From assembly GCF_004769525.1 (NCBI RefSeq), contig NZ_RQFT01000012.1:1-64000 (forward strand): a DNA stretch of 64,000 bases. Direction: 5' to 3'. Each line of letters opens with the position of its first letter. The first letter of the stretch is position 1. The DNA is from Leptospira bouyouniensis (GTDB taxonomy: Bacteria; Spirochaetota; Leptospiria; Leptospirales; Leptospiraceae). Shown here piece by piece: positions 44,046 to 54,138 of this stretch. The position numbers and the translations under genes are program-made. The notes under the pieces were generated by a model that saw nothing but the letters and a program-made list of their open reading frames with translations, ran no database searches and was not told the origin of the DNA.

Positions 44046-45380
44046 TTAGAATGATTTTGTATACCCAAAGCTAACATAAAATAAATGGATTGGTATCTTT
44101 TGTAATGTATATGCTTCACGCAAATAAGTTTTTAGCGTGGCGTCGGTTAGTGAATTCCCTGTATTGATTTGTTCGATCGAATTTAAAATTGAGGTGTTGT
44201 ACGCACCGTAAATCCTTGATGGGTTCACAACTTTTCCATCTTCGGAGCTTCGATTCCAATTTGTTTTATCTGGATCACCCCCTGCGTATCCAAAATAGTT
44301 GTTGGTATCATAAAGATACACATCAGGTCTTAGGATATGTGCCCCTTTGATGAAAAAATCTCCGAATAAAAAACTAATGGATGAAGTTATGTCTTGTATC
44401 CCATTTCGATTGTCGATCATGTTATTACTCATCGTATACCCAAGATTCCAATGTGGTTGGATTCTGAAAAAATTCCCTTCAAAGAATGTATAATTGGCAC
44501 TGAAGGATAAGTAGTTTTTGCCTGCCATAATCCCTCCGTTCTCTGTCGAGTACTGTGTATAGTAGGAAAACATTGGTTTTAAGATTCGAAAGAAGGGTAA
44601 CTTCCATTGTAAAAAATATTCATGCCAGGAAAGTCTTGTTTGAGCATCAGGGTTGTTTGCGTGAAAGCTATTGGCCGCACCACCGGAAACAACCGGGTTT
44701 TGTTTTTGTGTAGAAGGTGGAAGAAGAGAATTAGGGGTTTTTTGAAAGGTATTGTAAAACCAGATCCCCACACTGAAGTCTCCAAAAACACTTGGATCAA
44801 AATGATACATCATGGAAAAAAACATCCCATCTGCTCGTTTGTTTCCATTTGGCTCTTTTTTAGGACCATAACCTTGGTTTGGGATAAATCCAGAACAGGA
44901 TACATTGTTTGAATCCTGAGAAATCATTTGTCTGTGAACAGATTGTACGCATGGATCTTGGTTATAAGGATCATAAAAACGTGTTTCCTCTCCTAAATAA
45001 GATGGGCCTACGCCACCAGGGCTTGTTTGGAACAATCGTTTATCGGAATCTTTATCACTTCTGTTTGTTAATTGGAAATTCCCAAACAACATCCATTCAA
45101 ATTTTTTGTCTGGTGACCAAATATTGATGGTTGGTTGTAAGGCTGGTGCATAGGTAAAACTTTCGTATCTTGCACCATCCCTTCTGCTTTGTGCTTCTCC
45201 AACAAAAGAATTCCCTCGCCAAATAAAATCAGAAACAATTTCAGTGTTAGTATCAATTGTGATCGATTTGGAATCTTCTTGTTTCGTTTCTGATTGGATC
45301 TGAAACGGTAAGATCAATAGAAGGAAAAGAATTTGTACAAATTTACATAGTCTTCGCGAAAATGTCTTTGAATAACTCAC
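44046..45380 (-). CDS. Putative outer-membrane beta-barrel protein
   Basis: About 444 residues. A GTG at 45380 with GGAGG ten bases upstream gives a signal peptide (SKTFSRRLCKFVQILFLLLILPFQIQS); a longer frame from 45449 would overlap the neighbouring gene by 107 bp. The mature part starts with TEIVSDFIWRGNSFV and shows many short amphipathic strands and aromatic girdles (FEWMLFGNFQL, FSYYTQYST), ending in LFYVSFGYTKSF, a C-terminal Phe typical of outer-membrane barrels. I do not recognise the family. It is translated after the metallopeptidase gene, overlapping it by 38 bp. Confidence 0.7.
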   Translation of the reverse strand: MSYSKTFSRRLCKFVQILFLLLILPFQIQSETKQEDSKSITIDTNTEIVSDFIWRGNSFVGEAQSRRDGARYESFTYAPALQPTINIWSPDKKFEWMLFGNFQLTNRSDKDSDKRLFQTSPGGVGPSYLGEETRFYDPYNQDPCVQSVHRQMISQDSNNVSCSGFIPNQGYGPKKEPNGNKRADGMFFSMMYHFDPSVFGDFSVGIWFYNTFQKTPNSLLPPSTQKQNPVVSGGAANSFHANNPDAQTRLSWHEYFLQWKLPFFRILKPMFSYYTQYSTENGGIMAGKNYLSFSANYTFFEGNFFRIQPHWNLGYTMSNNMIDNRNGIQDITSSISFLFGDFFIKGAHILRPDVYLYDTNNYFGYAGGDPDKTNWNRSSEDGKVVNPSRIYGAYNTSILNSIEQINTGNSLTDATLKTYLREAYTLQKIPIHLFYVSFGYTKSF

Positions 45381-46365
45381 GAAATTTGCGTCCTCCTTCT
45401 TTTGAAATTGGTTCAGCGAGTAAAACTTCGGAGTCATTTCCAGAAACAAAGATGACTTTATATTCTTTTTTTAATAAATACACATGAACATATTGAACAA
45501 ATGCTTCTGCAAATGTATCATCTGCATTGGTTGCTGCATATAAGGATACGAACTGCGTATTGGTTAATTTTTTATATAAAAATTTTCCGTCAGGGAAAAT
45601 CGGAGTTGTTGGATTTTTTTGATAAAATTTTATCTTCGATCTTTCTGGGAAAAATGTATCTTCATAAGGAGAAAAAGTTTCCGACCACCAGACTCCTTCA
45701 AAAAGCGGATAGTTTCGAAAATCACGTTTTGGTTCTGAATAATCAGGGACATATTGATTCACAATTGCTACGATATGTCCAAGTTCGTGCAGGATAATAA
45801 ATGATAAAGCAGACTCCAAAGAATTTGAATTGTCTAATTGAACTTTTATTGAGTAAGTCGGATCTTTTTTAAACGATGTATTCTCTCGTTTTGTAGCCCA
45901 ATCATTTCCTCCATCTTTTAACAAATCTGAATCTAGGAAAATGATACCACCTAATGGTTTTCCAGTTTTATCTCGTATAATTCCTGTTAGTCCAGTAGAG
46001 CCTAAGTTGGACACAAAATAGATTCCATATACTAAATTGTTAGCAAGTTGGTTTACTTCTTTTGGGAACGAGGAATGTAACTGGGACAAATGATTTTTCC
46101 ATGATTTTAAATCTTTGGTTCCATAAGGGATATCATCAATTCCATCGATTTCATTGACTTCTTTGAGTGTATCGAGCCTTTTTGTATCAAGTGGATAAAT
46201 TCGGTCTTTCCATGTATTAGTGAGAGTTGGCAAGGAATCAACTTGTAACCCAGGGCTCAATTTTGACCATGATGCGTAAGTATTTTCGGGTATATGAATC
46301 TCTTTGGGCGAACACCCTAAAAAAATAAAACTTAAACTAGATATCAGATAAGGAATTGATTTCAT
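45343..46365 (-). CDS. Zinc metallopeptidase-like lipoprotein (HELGH)
   Basis: 340 residues. Signal peptide with lipobox IFLGC (Cys18). The catalytic motif is FIILHELGHIVAIV (His193, Glu194, His197). A downstream acidic motif, DDTFAEAFVQYVHVY, could give the third zinc ligand. No named family was recognised beyond the general HExxH clan. Its gene overlaps that of the following beta-barrel protein, so the two are co-expressed; the peptidase might mature or control the barrel or another envelope partner, which is only an inference. Confidence 0.75.
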   Translation of the reverse strand: MKSIPYLISSLSFIFLGCSPKEIHIPENTYASWSKLSPGLQVDSLPTLTNTWKDRIYPLDTKRLDTLKEVNEIDGIDDIPYGTKDLKSWKNHLSQLHSSFPKEVNQLANNLVYGIYFVSNLGSTGLTGIIRDKTGKPLGGIIFLDSDLLKDGGNDWATKRENTSFKKDPTYSIKVQLDNSNSLESALSFIILHELGHIVAIVNQYVPDYSEPKRDFRNYPLFEGVWWSETFSPYEDTFFPERSKIKFYQKNPTTPIFPDGKFLYKKLTNTQFVSLYAATNADDTFAEAFVQYVHVYLLKKEYKVIFVSGNDSEVLLAEPISKEGGRKFRELFKDIFAKTM

Positions 46366-46384
46366 TTGCCGATGGTATTTCTAT

Positions 46385-46729
46385 ATGAAAGGATTTGTTG
46401 GTCTATGCTTTTTTTTGCCTGGGATCCTTTTCGCAGAAATAAATCCATGGAACCTTCGGCCCGATGTTAGGATCTTAACTCGAAAAGAAGTTTCGCATAT
46501 AGTTTTTGAAAAACGAAGTGACCACTTCCGAGTGACTTTGATTGTATCAGAACGATTTCCCTACAATTATAAGGCTTTGTCCCATCCTTTTTTCTTTCGT
46601 ATGGAAGATGAGAAAAAAGCGATGGAACTTGCGATTCAAATGGACAAGTTTTTGGACACAGGAAAAAGTTTCACCATCACCTTGAATGGATCGGAGATCC
46701 AAACTTTGGTATGGGGAGAACCCGATTGA
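46385..46729 (+). CDS. Small secreted protein of unknown function
   Basis: 114 residues with a signal peptide (MKGFVGLCFFLPGILFAE). The mature part has a few strands and helices (FRVTLIVSERFPYNY, KAMELAIQMDKFLD) and no cysteine. No family is recognised. It is divergent from the metallopeptidase gene with only 19 bp between starts and overlaps the phosphatase gene at its end by TTGA, so it is likely co-translated with it. Confidence 0.65.
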   Translation: MKGFVGLCFFLPGILFAEINPWNLRPDVRILTRKEVSHIVFEKRSDHFRVTLIVSERFPYNYKALSHPFFFRMEDEKKAMELAIQMDKFLDTGKSFTITLNGSEIQTLVWGEPD

Positions 46730-48093
46730 CTCGTTCGTTTTATATCTATTTTAAAGAAATTTTTCACAAACCAACTAAACAAGAATGGGATATTTTAAAA
46801 CTTGCTGAGCCACGTTTTGATAAAGAATATACATATTCAGTTTTTTTAACTCACTTTATCGTTTATAGTTTACTCTTTGTTCCACCTTTCGCAGATCTCC
46901 GCGGGGATATTCTCCCTTATTTATTAGGAGTCACCATCATCCGTTTTGTTTTGTTATTACAATTTTTCACTAAATCAATTTCTTTAGAAAAAGTAATTTA
47001 TTTCAGCGGGATCATTGCAGATGGATTGGTATATTTTGTATTTGTAAAAGCCATCCAATCTTATCCATCTCTTGGAAATTTTTATTTATTAAATTCCTAT
47101 TTGATGTCATTTATCATTCCTATTTTACTTTATAGCACAAGATTGAATCCATTTGGTTGTATATTTAGTGCGATCTATTTTTCAATTTTTCATTTTTCTT
47201 ATATTTTTCAACTTCCTATTGGAATCCAAGAACAAACTTCTGTCTTTAGCCAATACTTTCTGATTTTTGTTTATGCGGGTAGTGCGCTACTTGGTGTAGT
47301 TTTTGTGTTTAACAAACGTAAAGATACAGCAGATGTGTACAGTTTGTCCGAAGAAAAACGATTTATGTTACAAGAGTTGGAACTTGCAAAAAAAGTACAA
47401 GATGCACTATTTCCAGGAAATATAAAAATCCCTAACTTAACGTTTACGTTCTATCGCAAAAGTCCCAATGTGATTGGTGGTGACTTCTTTGACTTTGTAC
47501 AACTCAGGGAAGGGAACGTCGGTGTGTTTTTGACGGACGTGGCGGGACATGGAATTTCATCAGCGATGGTCGCATCAATTATGAAGGTTCTTGTTTCTAC
47601 CATTCCGTATCGATTCAAAACAGCACCGGCAAGGCTAATGGATTATTTGGATGATCGGTTGGCTCATGATTTAAATAAATACCATGCTTCTGCGATTTAT
47701 TTGTTTTTTGATTTTCTAGAAAAAAAACTAACGATTGGAAATGCAGGGCATCCTTATCTGATTTTAGCAAAAAAAGGGGAAGAATTCCAAGAATTAGAAA
47801 CCCAAGGCGCAATTCTTGGATTTAATATCAAAATCCCTCCAATCTCTGAAAAAACTGTCCCGATCACACAAGGGGATAGATTTTTTATCTATACTGACGG
47901 CTTAATTGAATCTATGGACCATAATGGGAATTGTTTAGGTACAGAAGGATTACTTGATTTACTCAATCGTCACAGACATAGCGAGAACGTAAAAGAGCTA
48001 GAGAATAATCTCCTTCACGAACTAAAAACCAAGTTCGGCCTTGATACTTTTTCAGATGACACCATGTTCCTCATATTGGAAGTAGAAGAATAA
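46726..48093 (+). CDS. Membrane-anchored SpoIIE/PP2C-type phosphatase
   Basis: About 455 residues. The first ~205 contain about six membrane helices. A short coiled segment (EELELAKKVQDALFPG-like, LQELELAKKVQDALFP) leads into the PPM phosphatase domain with metal-binding Asp in GGDFFDF, TDVAGHG, and SDDTMFL. Such enzymes dephosphorylate STAS proteins to release sigma factors; the STAS protein at 17026 is a possible but distant substrate. I favour the TTG at 46726 (GGGGAG 7 bp upstream, TTGA overlap with the previous stop); an ATG at 46711 is the alternative. Confidence 0.87.
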   Translation: MTRSFYIYFKEIFHKPTKQEWDILKLAEPRFDKEYTYSVFLTHFIVYSLLFVPPFADLRGDILPYLLGVTIIRFVLLLQFFTKSISLEKVIYFSGIIADGLVYFVFVKAIQSYPSLGNFYLLNSYLMSFIIPILLYSTRLNPFGCIFSAIYFSIFHFSYIFQLPIGIQEQTSVFSQYFLIFVYAGSALLGVVFVFNKRKDTADVYSLSEEKRFMLQELELAKKVQDALFPGNIKIPNLTFTFYRKSPNVIGGDFFDFVQLREGNVGVFLTDVAGHGISSAMVASIMKVLVSTIPYRFKTAPARLMDYLDDRLAHDLNKYHASAIYLFFDFLEKKLTIGNAGHPYLILAKKGEEFQELETQGAILGFNIKIPPISEKTVPITQGDRFFIYTDGLIESMDHNGNCLGTEGLLDLLNRHRHSENVKELENNLLHELKTKFGLDTFSDDTMFLILEVEE

Positions 48094-48104
48094 GGAGAAT
48101 TCAT

Positions 48105-48869
48105 TTGTCTTTTTTAGAGATTCAAATCAAATCCAATTTTGCCCTCGTTACCATCAAAAGACCGGAAGCACTTAACGCACTTAACGACGTTGTGATCACA
48201 GAAATCGGTGAGATGGTCGATACACTAGAAGCCAATTCCCAAGTAAGAGGATTTATATTGACTGGTGAAGGGAAAGCATTTGTTGCAGGTGCCGACATTG
48301 CCAAGATGAAAGAATTTAATGTCAGAGAAGGTCAGGCTTTTTCGGAACTTGGACAATCAGTTTTCCGTAAAATGGAATTATCAGGTCTCATCTCTATTGC
48401 TGCCATCAATGGATTTTGTTTGGGTGGTGGAATGGAACTTGCGATGGCATGTGACATTCGTTATGCGTCGACGGCTGCTAAATTGGGTCTTCCTGAAGTC
48501 ACCTTGGGTTTACTCCCTGGATTTGGTGGTTCACAAAGATTACCAAGGCTCATAGGTGTGGGACGAGCTACCGAGCTCATTTTGTCTGGGGATATGATTT
48601 CATCGGATGAAGGATTTAGACTTGGACTTGTGAACAAAGTTTGTGATCCAGCTGAACTACTAAATGAATCTGAAAAAACTCTTACGACAATTTTGTCTCG
48701 AGGACCTAACGCAATCAAGGCGGCAAAAACTGCCATTCGCCAAGGTTTAGAAACCAATATGGATAGAGGACTTGAATGGGAAAAACAACTGTTCGGTGGA
48801 AGATTTGCAGACAAAGAAACTAAAGAAGGTTTATCAGCGTTTCTTGAAAAAAGGAAACCTAATTTTTAA
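48105..48869 (+). CDS. Enoyl-CoA hydratase/isomerase family protein
   Basis: 254 residues of the crotonase fold. AGADIAKMKEF forms the oxyanion-hole region; the two catalytic Glu lie in GGGMELAMACDIR and GLPEVTLGLLPGFGG. This supports a true hydratase for fatty-acid breakdown. The start is a TTG with AAGGAG 7 bp upstream, and the gene follows the phosphatase by 11 bp. No other beta-oxidation gene is adjacent. Confidence 0.92.
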   Translation: MSFLEIQIKSNFALVTIKRPEALNALNDVVITEIGEMVDTLEANSQVRGFILTGEGKAFVAGADIAKMKEFNVREGQAFSELGQSVFRKMELSGLISIAAINGFCLGGGMELAMACDIRYASTAAKLGLPEVTLGLLPGFGGSQRLPRLIGVGRATELILSGDMISSDEGFRLGLVNKVCDPAELLNESEKTLTTILSRGPNAIKAAKTAIRQGLETNMDRGLEWEKQLFGGRFADKETKEGLSAFLEKRKPNF

Positions 48870-48880
48870 GGGAAAAAAAT

Positions 48881-49345
48881 ATGTTCACACGGCTCTCTTT
48901 ATCTTTCCTTTTGTTTTTTGTTGTCGTTTGTAAACAAGCGGAATCCTTTCCGTCACAAACCAATACTCCAGAAATCATTTTTGGAAGTGTCGCAGACCGT
49001 GTTCTCAAATTAGAAATCGCCAATACCCCTTCCACTCGTGCGACGGGGTTAATGTACCGCACAAAACTTGGGGAAGACGAAGGAATGCTTTTTGTTTTTC
49101 CCAGAGCTGATTATTTGAACTTTTGGATGAAAAATACACTCATCCCATTGTCGATTGGTTATTTTTCAGAAGATATGCGACTTTTAGAATCATTCGATAT
49201 GAAACCAAACCAAACCGATGAGGTGTACAACGCAAGCAAACCTGCAATGTATGCGTTAGAGGTCAACCAAGGATGGTTTGCCAAACATAAAATCGGCAAA
49301 GATGCAGTCCTCACTTTGGAACGGAAAGTTTCAGCAAAAGATTAA
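48881..49345 (+). CDS. DUF192 family secreted protein
   Basis: 154 residues. A signal segment with a lipobox-like VVVC (Cys17) precedes a DUF192 domain: ANTPSTRATGLMYRTKLGEDEGMLFVFP, split here as RATGLMYRT and EGMLFVFP, then FWMKNTLIPLSIGYF and YALEVNQGWFAKHKI. The family is common in bacteria and has no settled role. It is 11 bp after the hydratase gene and probably in the same transcript. Confidence 0.85.
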   Translation: MFTRLSLSFLLFFVVVCKQAESFPSQTNTPEIIFGSVADRVLKLEIANTPSTRATGLMYRTKLGEDEGMLFVFPRADYLNFWMKNTLIPLSIGYFSEDMRLLESFDMKPNQTDEVYNASKPAMYALEVNQGWFAKHKIGKDAVLTLERKVSAKD

Positions 49346-49397
49346 TTTTTTTCTTTTTACTTGAATCCTCGTTTCAGGTTGTTTACCATTTCGAAGC

Positions 49398-51911
49398 ATG
49401 GTAGTCAACAACCCTCGTTTGATCAATTTATTATCCGAAGAACAAAAAGCCGACTTGGCTTCAATGGAAAAACAATTTGCTCACCACTTAGAGTATACCA
49501 TTGGGAAAAATCGTTATAATCTTAAAAACGAAGACATTTACAAAGCATTAGGCCATACGATTCGTGACTTTCTCATCGATCGATTGAATATGACACACGA
49601 ACGTTACAGGGAACAAAACCCCAAAAAAGTATTTTATTTTTCCTTGGAATTTTTGATGGGACGAACTCTGATGAATGCTCTCATCAATCTAGGGTTATAC
49701 GATACCATCCAGGAGATGTTACGAGGAATTGGGTTTGAACTAACAGATGTTTTAGAATTTGAAACGGATGCAGGGCTCGGGAACGGGGGTCTTGGTCGTC
49801 TTGCCGCTTGTTTTTTGGATTCAATGGCAACATTGAATGTTCCAGGTTTTGGATATGGGATTCGTTACGATTATGGGATATTTAACCAAATCATTGCAAA
49901 TGGAAGCCAATTGGAAATGCCAGACCACTGGGATGCAGATGGTGTTCCTTATGAAGTGGTTAGGTCTGATATTTCGTTCTCTGTAGGATTTTTTGGACAT
50001 ACAGAAACAAGAGTTTCGGGTAAGGGGAAAATTCAACATGATTGGGTTCCAGATGAAACAGTCCTTGCGACTGCTCATGATTATCCGATTCCAGGATTTA
50101 ACACAAATACGGTGAATTATTTAAGGCTTTGGGCTGCAAAGTCTTCAGAAGAATTCAATTTGGATTATTTTAATCATGGCGATTATATGAAAGCCGTGCA
50201 GGACAAATCAATTTCGGAAAATATATCAAAAGTATTATACCCGAATGATACCACTGAACAAGGGAAAGTGTTACGTCTCAAACAACAATACTTTATGGTT
50301 TGTGCTTCCTTGCAAGATATCCTCATCCAATTTAGAGAATTTAAATACAATTTGAAAGAACTTCCAGATTTCATTGCAATCCAATTGAATGATACTCACC
50401 CGAGCATTGGTATCGCTGAATTAATGAGAATTTTTTTGGACAATGAAGAGATGGATTGGAATGAGGCTTGGGAAATTGTCACTAAAGTTTTTTCGTATAC
50501 CAATCATACAGTGTTACCAGAAGCTTTAGAATCTTGGCGTGTAGAGTTATTTGAAAAATTATTACCAAGGCATTTGGAAATCATTTATGAAATCAATCAT
50601 CGTTTTTTAAGTGATATAAGAAATAAAGGTGTTTTATCAGAATCCGAAATCCAACAAGTGAGCATCATTGAAGAAGGGAATGAAAAACGTGTTCGAATGG
50701 CAAACCTTGCCGTGATTGGCTCCTATCGTGTGAATGGAGTTGCTGCCTTACATTCAGACCTGATCCAAAAAACAATTTTCCAAGCATTTACAAAAGTTTT
50801 CCCTGAAAAATTTAACAACAAAACAAATGGAATCACACCTAGACGATGGTTGTTACAATCAAACCCAAGTCTTGCTAATTTAATCTCTAAAAAAATTGGG
50901 AACGAGTTTACTACTAACTTATACAAGTTAAAGGATTTAGAGGCATTTGTGGATGATGCCGATTTCCAAAACGATTGGAGAGAGGTCAAATTCACAGCTA
51001 AAAATGAACTTGCTCGTCTCATCAAAAGTGAAACGGGAATCACAATCGATCCCAATTCGCTCATCGATGTCCAAGTCAAACGATTCCATGAATACAAACG
51101 CCAACTTCTCAATATTTTACGAGTGATTGCATTGTACAGAAGGATCAAAGAAAATCCCAATACAGTAATCACACCTAGAACTGTCGTGTTCGGTGGGAAA
51201 GCAGCGCCTGGGTATTATATGGCAAAACTGATCATCAAACTCATCAATAATGTAGCTTGGGTTGTGAACCGTGATAAAGATGTTGCTGATCGATTAAAAG
51301 TAGTTTTTATCCCCAACTATAGGGTGAGCCTTGCTGAAAAAATCATCCCTGGTAGTAATTTGTCAGAACAAATTTCGACAGCAGGAACAGAAGCATCTGG
51401 GACCAGTAACATGAAATTTATGTTAAATGGTGCATTGACCATTGGGACTTTGGATGGAGCCAATGTTGAGATTTTGGAAGAGGTAGGCGCAGAAAATATA
51501 TATATCTTCGGACTTCATACAGAAGAAGTATTTCGGATGAAAGAAGCTGGATACAATCCATCTGAATTCATCCATCAAAATGAAGACCTTCACCGTATTC
51601 TACTCATGATCCGAGAGAACTTTTTTTCGATGGGAGAACCGGGGATTTTTGGTCCGATTTATGATAGTCTGTTTTACACTGACAATTACCTCCTTATGGC
51701 TGATTTCACGTCTTATGATGAAACCCAAAACCTCGTCGCACATGATTTCTTGAATGAAACCATGTGGACTAAAAAATCCATCCTCAATGTGGCTAGATCG
51801 GGTAAGTTTTCCTCTGACCGGACGATCCGGGAGTATGCCAAGGACATCTGGAAGGTCCCTCTCCTTGACACAATTCCTCCCCAAACTATCTATAAATTGC
51901 CACAAAACTGA
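49398..51911 (+). CDS. glgP: Glycogen phosphorylase
   Basis: 837 residues. GT35 family: releases glucose-1-phosphate from alpha-1,4-glucans using PLP. Motifs: YFSLEFLMGRTL, GNGGLGRLAACFLDS, IQLNDTHPSI, VQVKRFHEYKRQLLN, and the PLP Lys site in GTSNMKFMLNGALTIGT followed by DGANVEI. Length is that of the family. No other glycogen gene is next to it; a receiver gene begins 49 bp later. Confidence 0.95.
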   Translation: MVVNNPRLINLLSEEQKADLASMEKQFAHHLEYTIGKNRYNLKNEDIYKALGHTIRDFLIDRLNMTHERYREQNPKKVFYFSLEFLMGRTLMNALINLGLYDTIQEMLRGIGFELTDVLEFETDAGLGNGGLGRLAACFLDSMATLNVPGFGYGIRYDYGIFNQIIANGSQLEMPDHWDADGVPYEVVRSDISFSVGFFGHTETRVSGKGKIQHDWVPDETVLATAHDYPIPGFNTNTVNYLRLWAAKSSEEFNLDYFNHGDYMKAVQDKSISENISKVLYPNDTTEQGKVLRLKQQYFMVCASLQDILIQFREFKYNLKELPDFIAIQLNDTHPSIGIAELMRIFLDNEEMDWNEAWEIVTKVFSYTNHTVLPEALESWRVELFEKLLPRHLEIIYEINHRFLSDIRNKGVLSESEIQQVSIIEEGNEKRVRMANLAVIGSYRVNGVAALHSDLIQKTIFQAFTKVFPEKFNNKTNGITPRRWLLQSNPSLANLISKKIGNEFTTNLYKLKDLEAFVDDADFQNDWREVKFTAKNELARLIKSETGITIDPNSLIDVQVKRFHEYKRQLLNILRVIALYRRIKENPNTVITPRTVVFGGKAAPGYYMAKLIIKLINNVAWVVNRDKDVADRLKVVFIPNYRVSLAEKIIPGSNLSEQISTAGTEASGTSNMKFMLNGALTIGTLDGANVEILEEVGAENIYIFGLHTEEVFRMKEAGYNPSEFIHQNEDLHRILLMIRENFFSMGEPGIFGPIYDSLFYTDNYLLMADFTSYDETQNLVAHDFLNETMWTKKSILNVARSGKFSSDRTIREYAKDIWKVPLLDTIPPQTIYKLPQN

Positions 51912-51960
51912 ATCGACAAGAGAGAACTGAAGGATTATCCTTCCAAGGAAAGGGTTTCAA

Positions 51961-52431
51961 ATGAGTAAAGGTTATATTATATGTGTCGATGATGAAGTAT
52001 CAGTGTTGGAAACGCTTGCGGAACAACTACTGGCTCGGTTTGGCGAATCCCATATCATCGAGACAGCCAGTAGTGCCGAAGAGGCACTTTCCCTCATTGA
52101 TGAAATTATTGGTAGCAACGATATCGTAGAGCTCATCGTTTCCGACCAGGTGATGCCTGGGATGAAAGGAGATCGATTTTTGGAACAGGTGCACCAACGC
52201 CTTCCTGATGCGATCAAAATCCTTCTTACGGGGCAAGCGGGACTTGATTCGGCAATTTATGCCATCAACAATGGGGGACTCAGTCGGTATGTCGAAAAAC
52301 CTTGGAACATCGAAGAATTATCCAAAGACATCAAAGACTTACTCGATAAATTTCGGCAAAATTTGGAGAACCAACACCTTATCCAAGCCCTCAACCGAAG
52401 GATCCTTGAACTCGAATCAAACCAAAATTAA
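51961..52431 (+). CDS. Response regulator, receiver domain with short helical tail
   Basis: 156 residues. Receiver with CVDDE, phospho-acceptor Asp62 in [12 protein letters not shown], and Lys113 in VEKPW. The tail (~120-156) is a short coiled coil, no output domain. The sequence [23 protein letters not shown] is typical of receivers that link to phosphatases or diguanylate enzymes. AAGG-type ribosome-binding site upstream. It overlaps the HEAT-repeat gene by 26 bp. Confidence 0.9.
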   Translation: MSKGYIICVDDEVSVLETLAEQLLARFGESHIIETASSAEEALSLIDEIIGSNDIVELIVSDQVMPGMKGDRFLEQVHQRLPDAIKILLTGQAGLDSAIYAINNGGLSRYVEKPWNIEELSKDIKDLLDKFRQNLENQHLIQALNRRILELESNQN

Positions 52432-53491
52432 ATTATTCATTTGTATATCCCTATTGAGTTGCCTTTCTCTTTCTCCCTTATTTGGAAAAGAGAAAGAACT
52501 TTCACCTGAACAAATTTCCAAAAAAAAAGATGTTCTTTCTAAGATGATTCGTTATGGCACTAGCCAAGAACGAAAACAAGCATTAGGTGAGTTATTGAGA
52601 TTCCCAAAAGAGAATGCGACTGATTTATACGAACTTGTGGGTGAACAATTAAAAACGGAAAAGGACATGGGAATGAAAATTGTCCTTCTGAAAACTGTTG
52701 GCGATTTGAATCTCAAAGAAAACCATACTACAATCATTTCTCTTTTTGAAGATCCCAATGAAGATGTGAATAAGCAAGCTGTGACTTCTGCAAAAAAAAT
52801 GAAACTTGCAGAGGCAACTAGTCCTCTACTTGAAAAAGTAAAAAAGGAAGATTTTACTAAAAATTCGAATTCGCTTAGTTTGTATATAAGTGCCTTGGGT
52901 GAATTACCAGATGGTAAAATTGCAGCTCCATTTTTAGAAACTAAATTTAGAGAGAAGTTTAATAATGCCGACATACGTGGACAAATTGCACTTTATTTTG
53001 GAGGAGTACTTTACCAAGAAGCAGAGTCAGCATTAATTGAAGTTGCCTTTGATGACATACAACCAACGACTCTTCGTTGTTATTCAATGAATACCTTGGG
53101 AAAACTTAAGTCAGAATCTGCAAAACCTAAATTATACGAACTTTTGGATTCTCTTAAAAAAACCTCAGGCAAGTTAGATGCAAAAAAAGCCCAATCTCTA
53201 AAAATTTATGCGATTGGTGCTCTCGTAACTATGGGAGATAAAGAGGTTTTCCAAGAACTGAATGAATTTGCACGTGATGACGATAGTATGGTCAGACTTC
53301 GTGCTATCGAATTTATGGGAAATTTAAGAGATCCCAAAGCATTAGAATTATTAGAATACAAACGAGACCGTGACCCAAGTCCCAAAGTACAAAAAGCGGC
53401 AAAAAAAGCCATTGATATGATCAACGGTAAAGACACTCCTTCCGATGAAGAAAAACCAGGGGATGAGAAAACGGAAGAAGAACTCAAATGA
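52406..53491 (+). CDS. Secreted HEAT-repeat protein
   Basis: About 361 residues. The start is probably the TTG at 52406 (GAAGGA just upstream), which gives the signal peptide [21 protein letters not shown]; an upstream frame start at 52208 would lie inside the receiver gene. The mature part is a string of alpha-helical HEAT-like repeats ([21 protein letters not shown], split as [29 protein letters not shown]) followed by an acidic Pro/Glu tail. HEAT repeats usually bind proteins. It overlaps the next gene by ATGA. Confidence 0.75.
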   Translation: MNSNQTKIKLFICISLLSCLSLSPLFGKEKELSPEQISKKKDVLSKMIRYGTSQERKQALGELLRFPKENATDLYELVGEQLKTEKDMGMKIVLLKTVGDLNLKENHTTIISLFEDPNEDVNKQAVTSAKKMKLAEATSPLLEKVKKEDFTKNSNSLSLYISALGELPDGKIAAPFLETKFREKFNNADIRGQIALYFGGVLYQEAESALIEVAFDDIQPTTLRCYSMNTLGKLKSESAKPKLYELLDSLKKTSGKLDAKKAQSLKIYAIGALVTMGDKEVFQELNEFARDDDSMVRLRAIEFMGNLRDPKALELLEYKRDRDPSPKVQKAAKKAIDMINGKDTPSDEEKPGDEKTEEELK

Positions 53492-54138
53492 AAATTCGAG
53501 GGAAAAGTTCTGATCCAAATCTTTCCAACATTTGGAATTGGATTCAAACTACAAATATTCGACTAAAAGAATCGAATAAGATTCAAAATCGATACTTTCC
53601 ATTTAGAGAATGGATTTTGGTTTCTCCTCATTTTTTGACGATGAGATGGATTCATTTTTTTTTCCTTACGGTTTTATATTTTATTTCTTTTACTCCACAT
53701 TTACACTCAGAAACAGATTCAAAATATACAGGCCCTATCTCTCGGTCCGAAAAACGGATATTAGATGGAAAATTGGAATTTGAAAAAACTGGAAATTTTC
53801 CTTTGGAATGGAAGTTGTATTTCAAATCAAAACAAGGAGATTTTGTTGTTTTTTATGACCTAAATGGCGATGAAATCCACTTTCGCTATCGTAGGAATAA
53901 ATTTGATTTGGATGCTGAATTTTTTGTAAAAGATTTGTTTATTGGAAATCCCTACCTTGTGAAAGGGGAATGGATCGGTTATTATTATTATCCAGTAGAT
54001 GAGAGAGGGAAACGGTCTTCGCTTCCCACACCAAAAAAACTCCCTGGAGAAAAAAAGGAAATTATTGATAAACAATCCATTCCTATTTTTTTATTAAAAG
54101 AATATTCAGAAATCAGAACCAATGATTTATTATATTAA
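53488..54138 (+). CDS. Hypothetical membrane or secreted protein
   Basis: 216 residues if started at the ATGA overlap with the HEAT-repeat gene. A hydrophobic stretch (MRWIHFFFLTVLYFISFTPHL, about 52-72) is either an internal anchor or, if translation starts at the ATG at 53641, a signal peptide of a 165-residue protein. The remaining part is Lys/Glu/aromatic-rich (KQGDFVVFYDLNGDEIHF). No family is recognised. It converges with the barrel gene, overlapping by 4 bp. Confidence 0.6.
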   Translation: MKIRGKSSDPNLSNIWNWIQTTNIRLKESNKIQNRYFPFREWILVSPHFLTMRWIHFFFLTVLYFISFTPHLHSETDSKYTGPISRSEKRILDGKLEFEKTGNFPLEWKLYFKSKQGDFVVFYDLNGDEIHFRYRRNKFDLDAEFFVKDLFIGNPYLVKGEWIGYYYYPVDERGKRSSLPTPKKLPGEKKEIIDKQSIPIFLLKEYSEIRTNDLLY

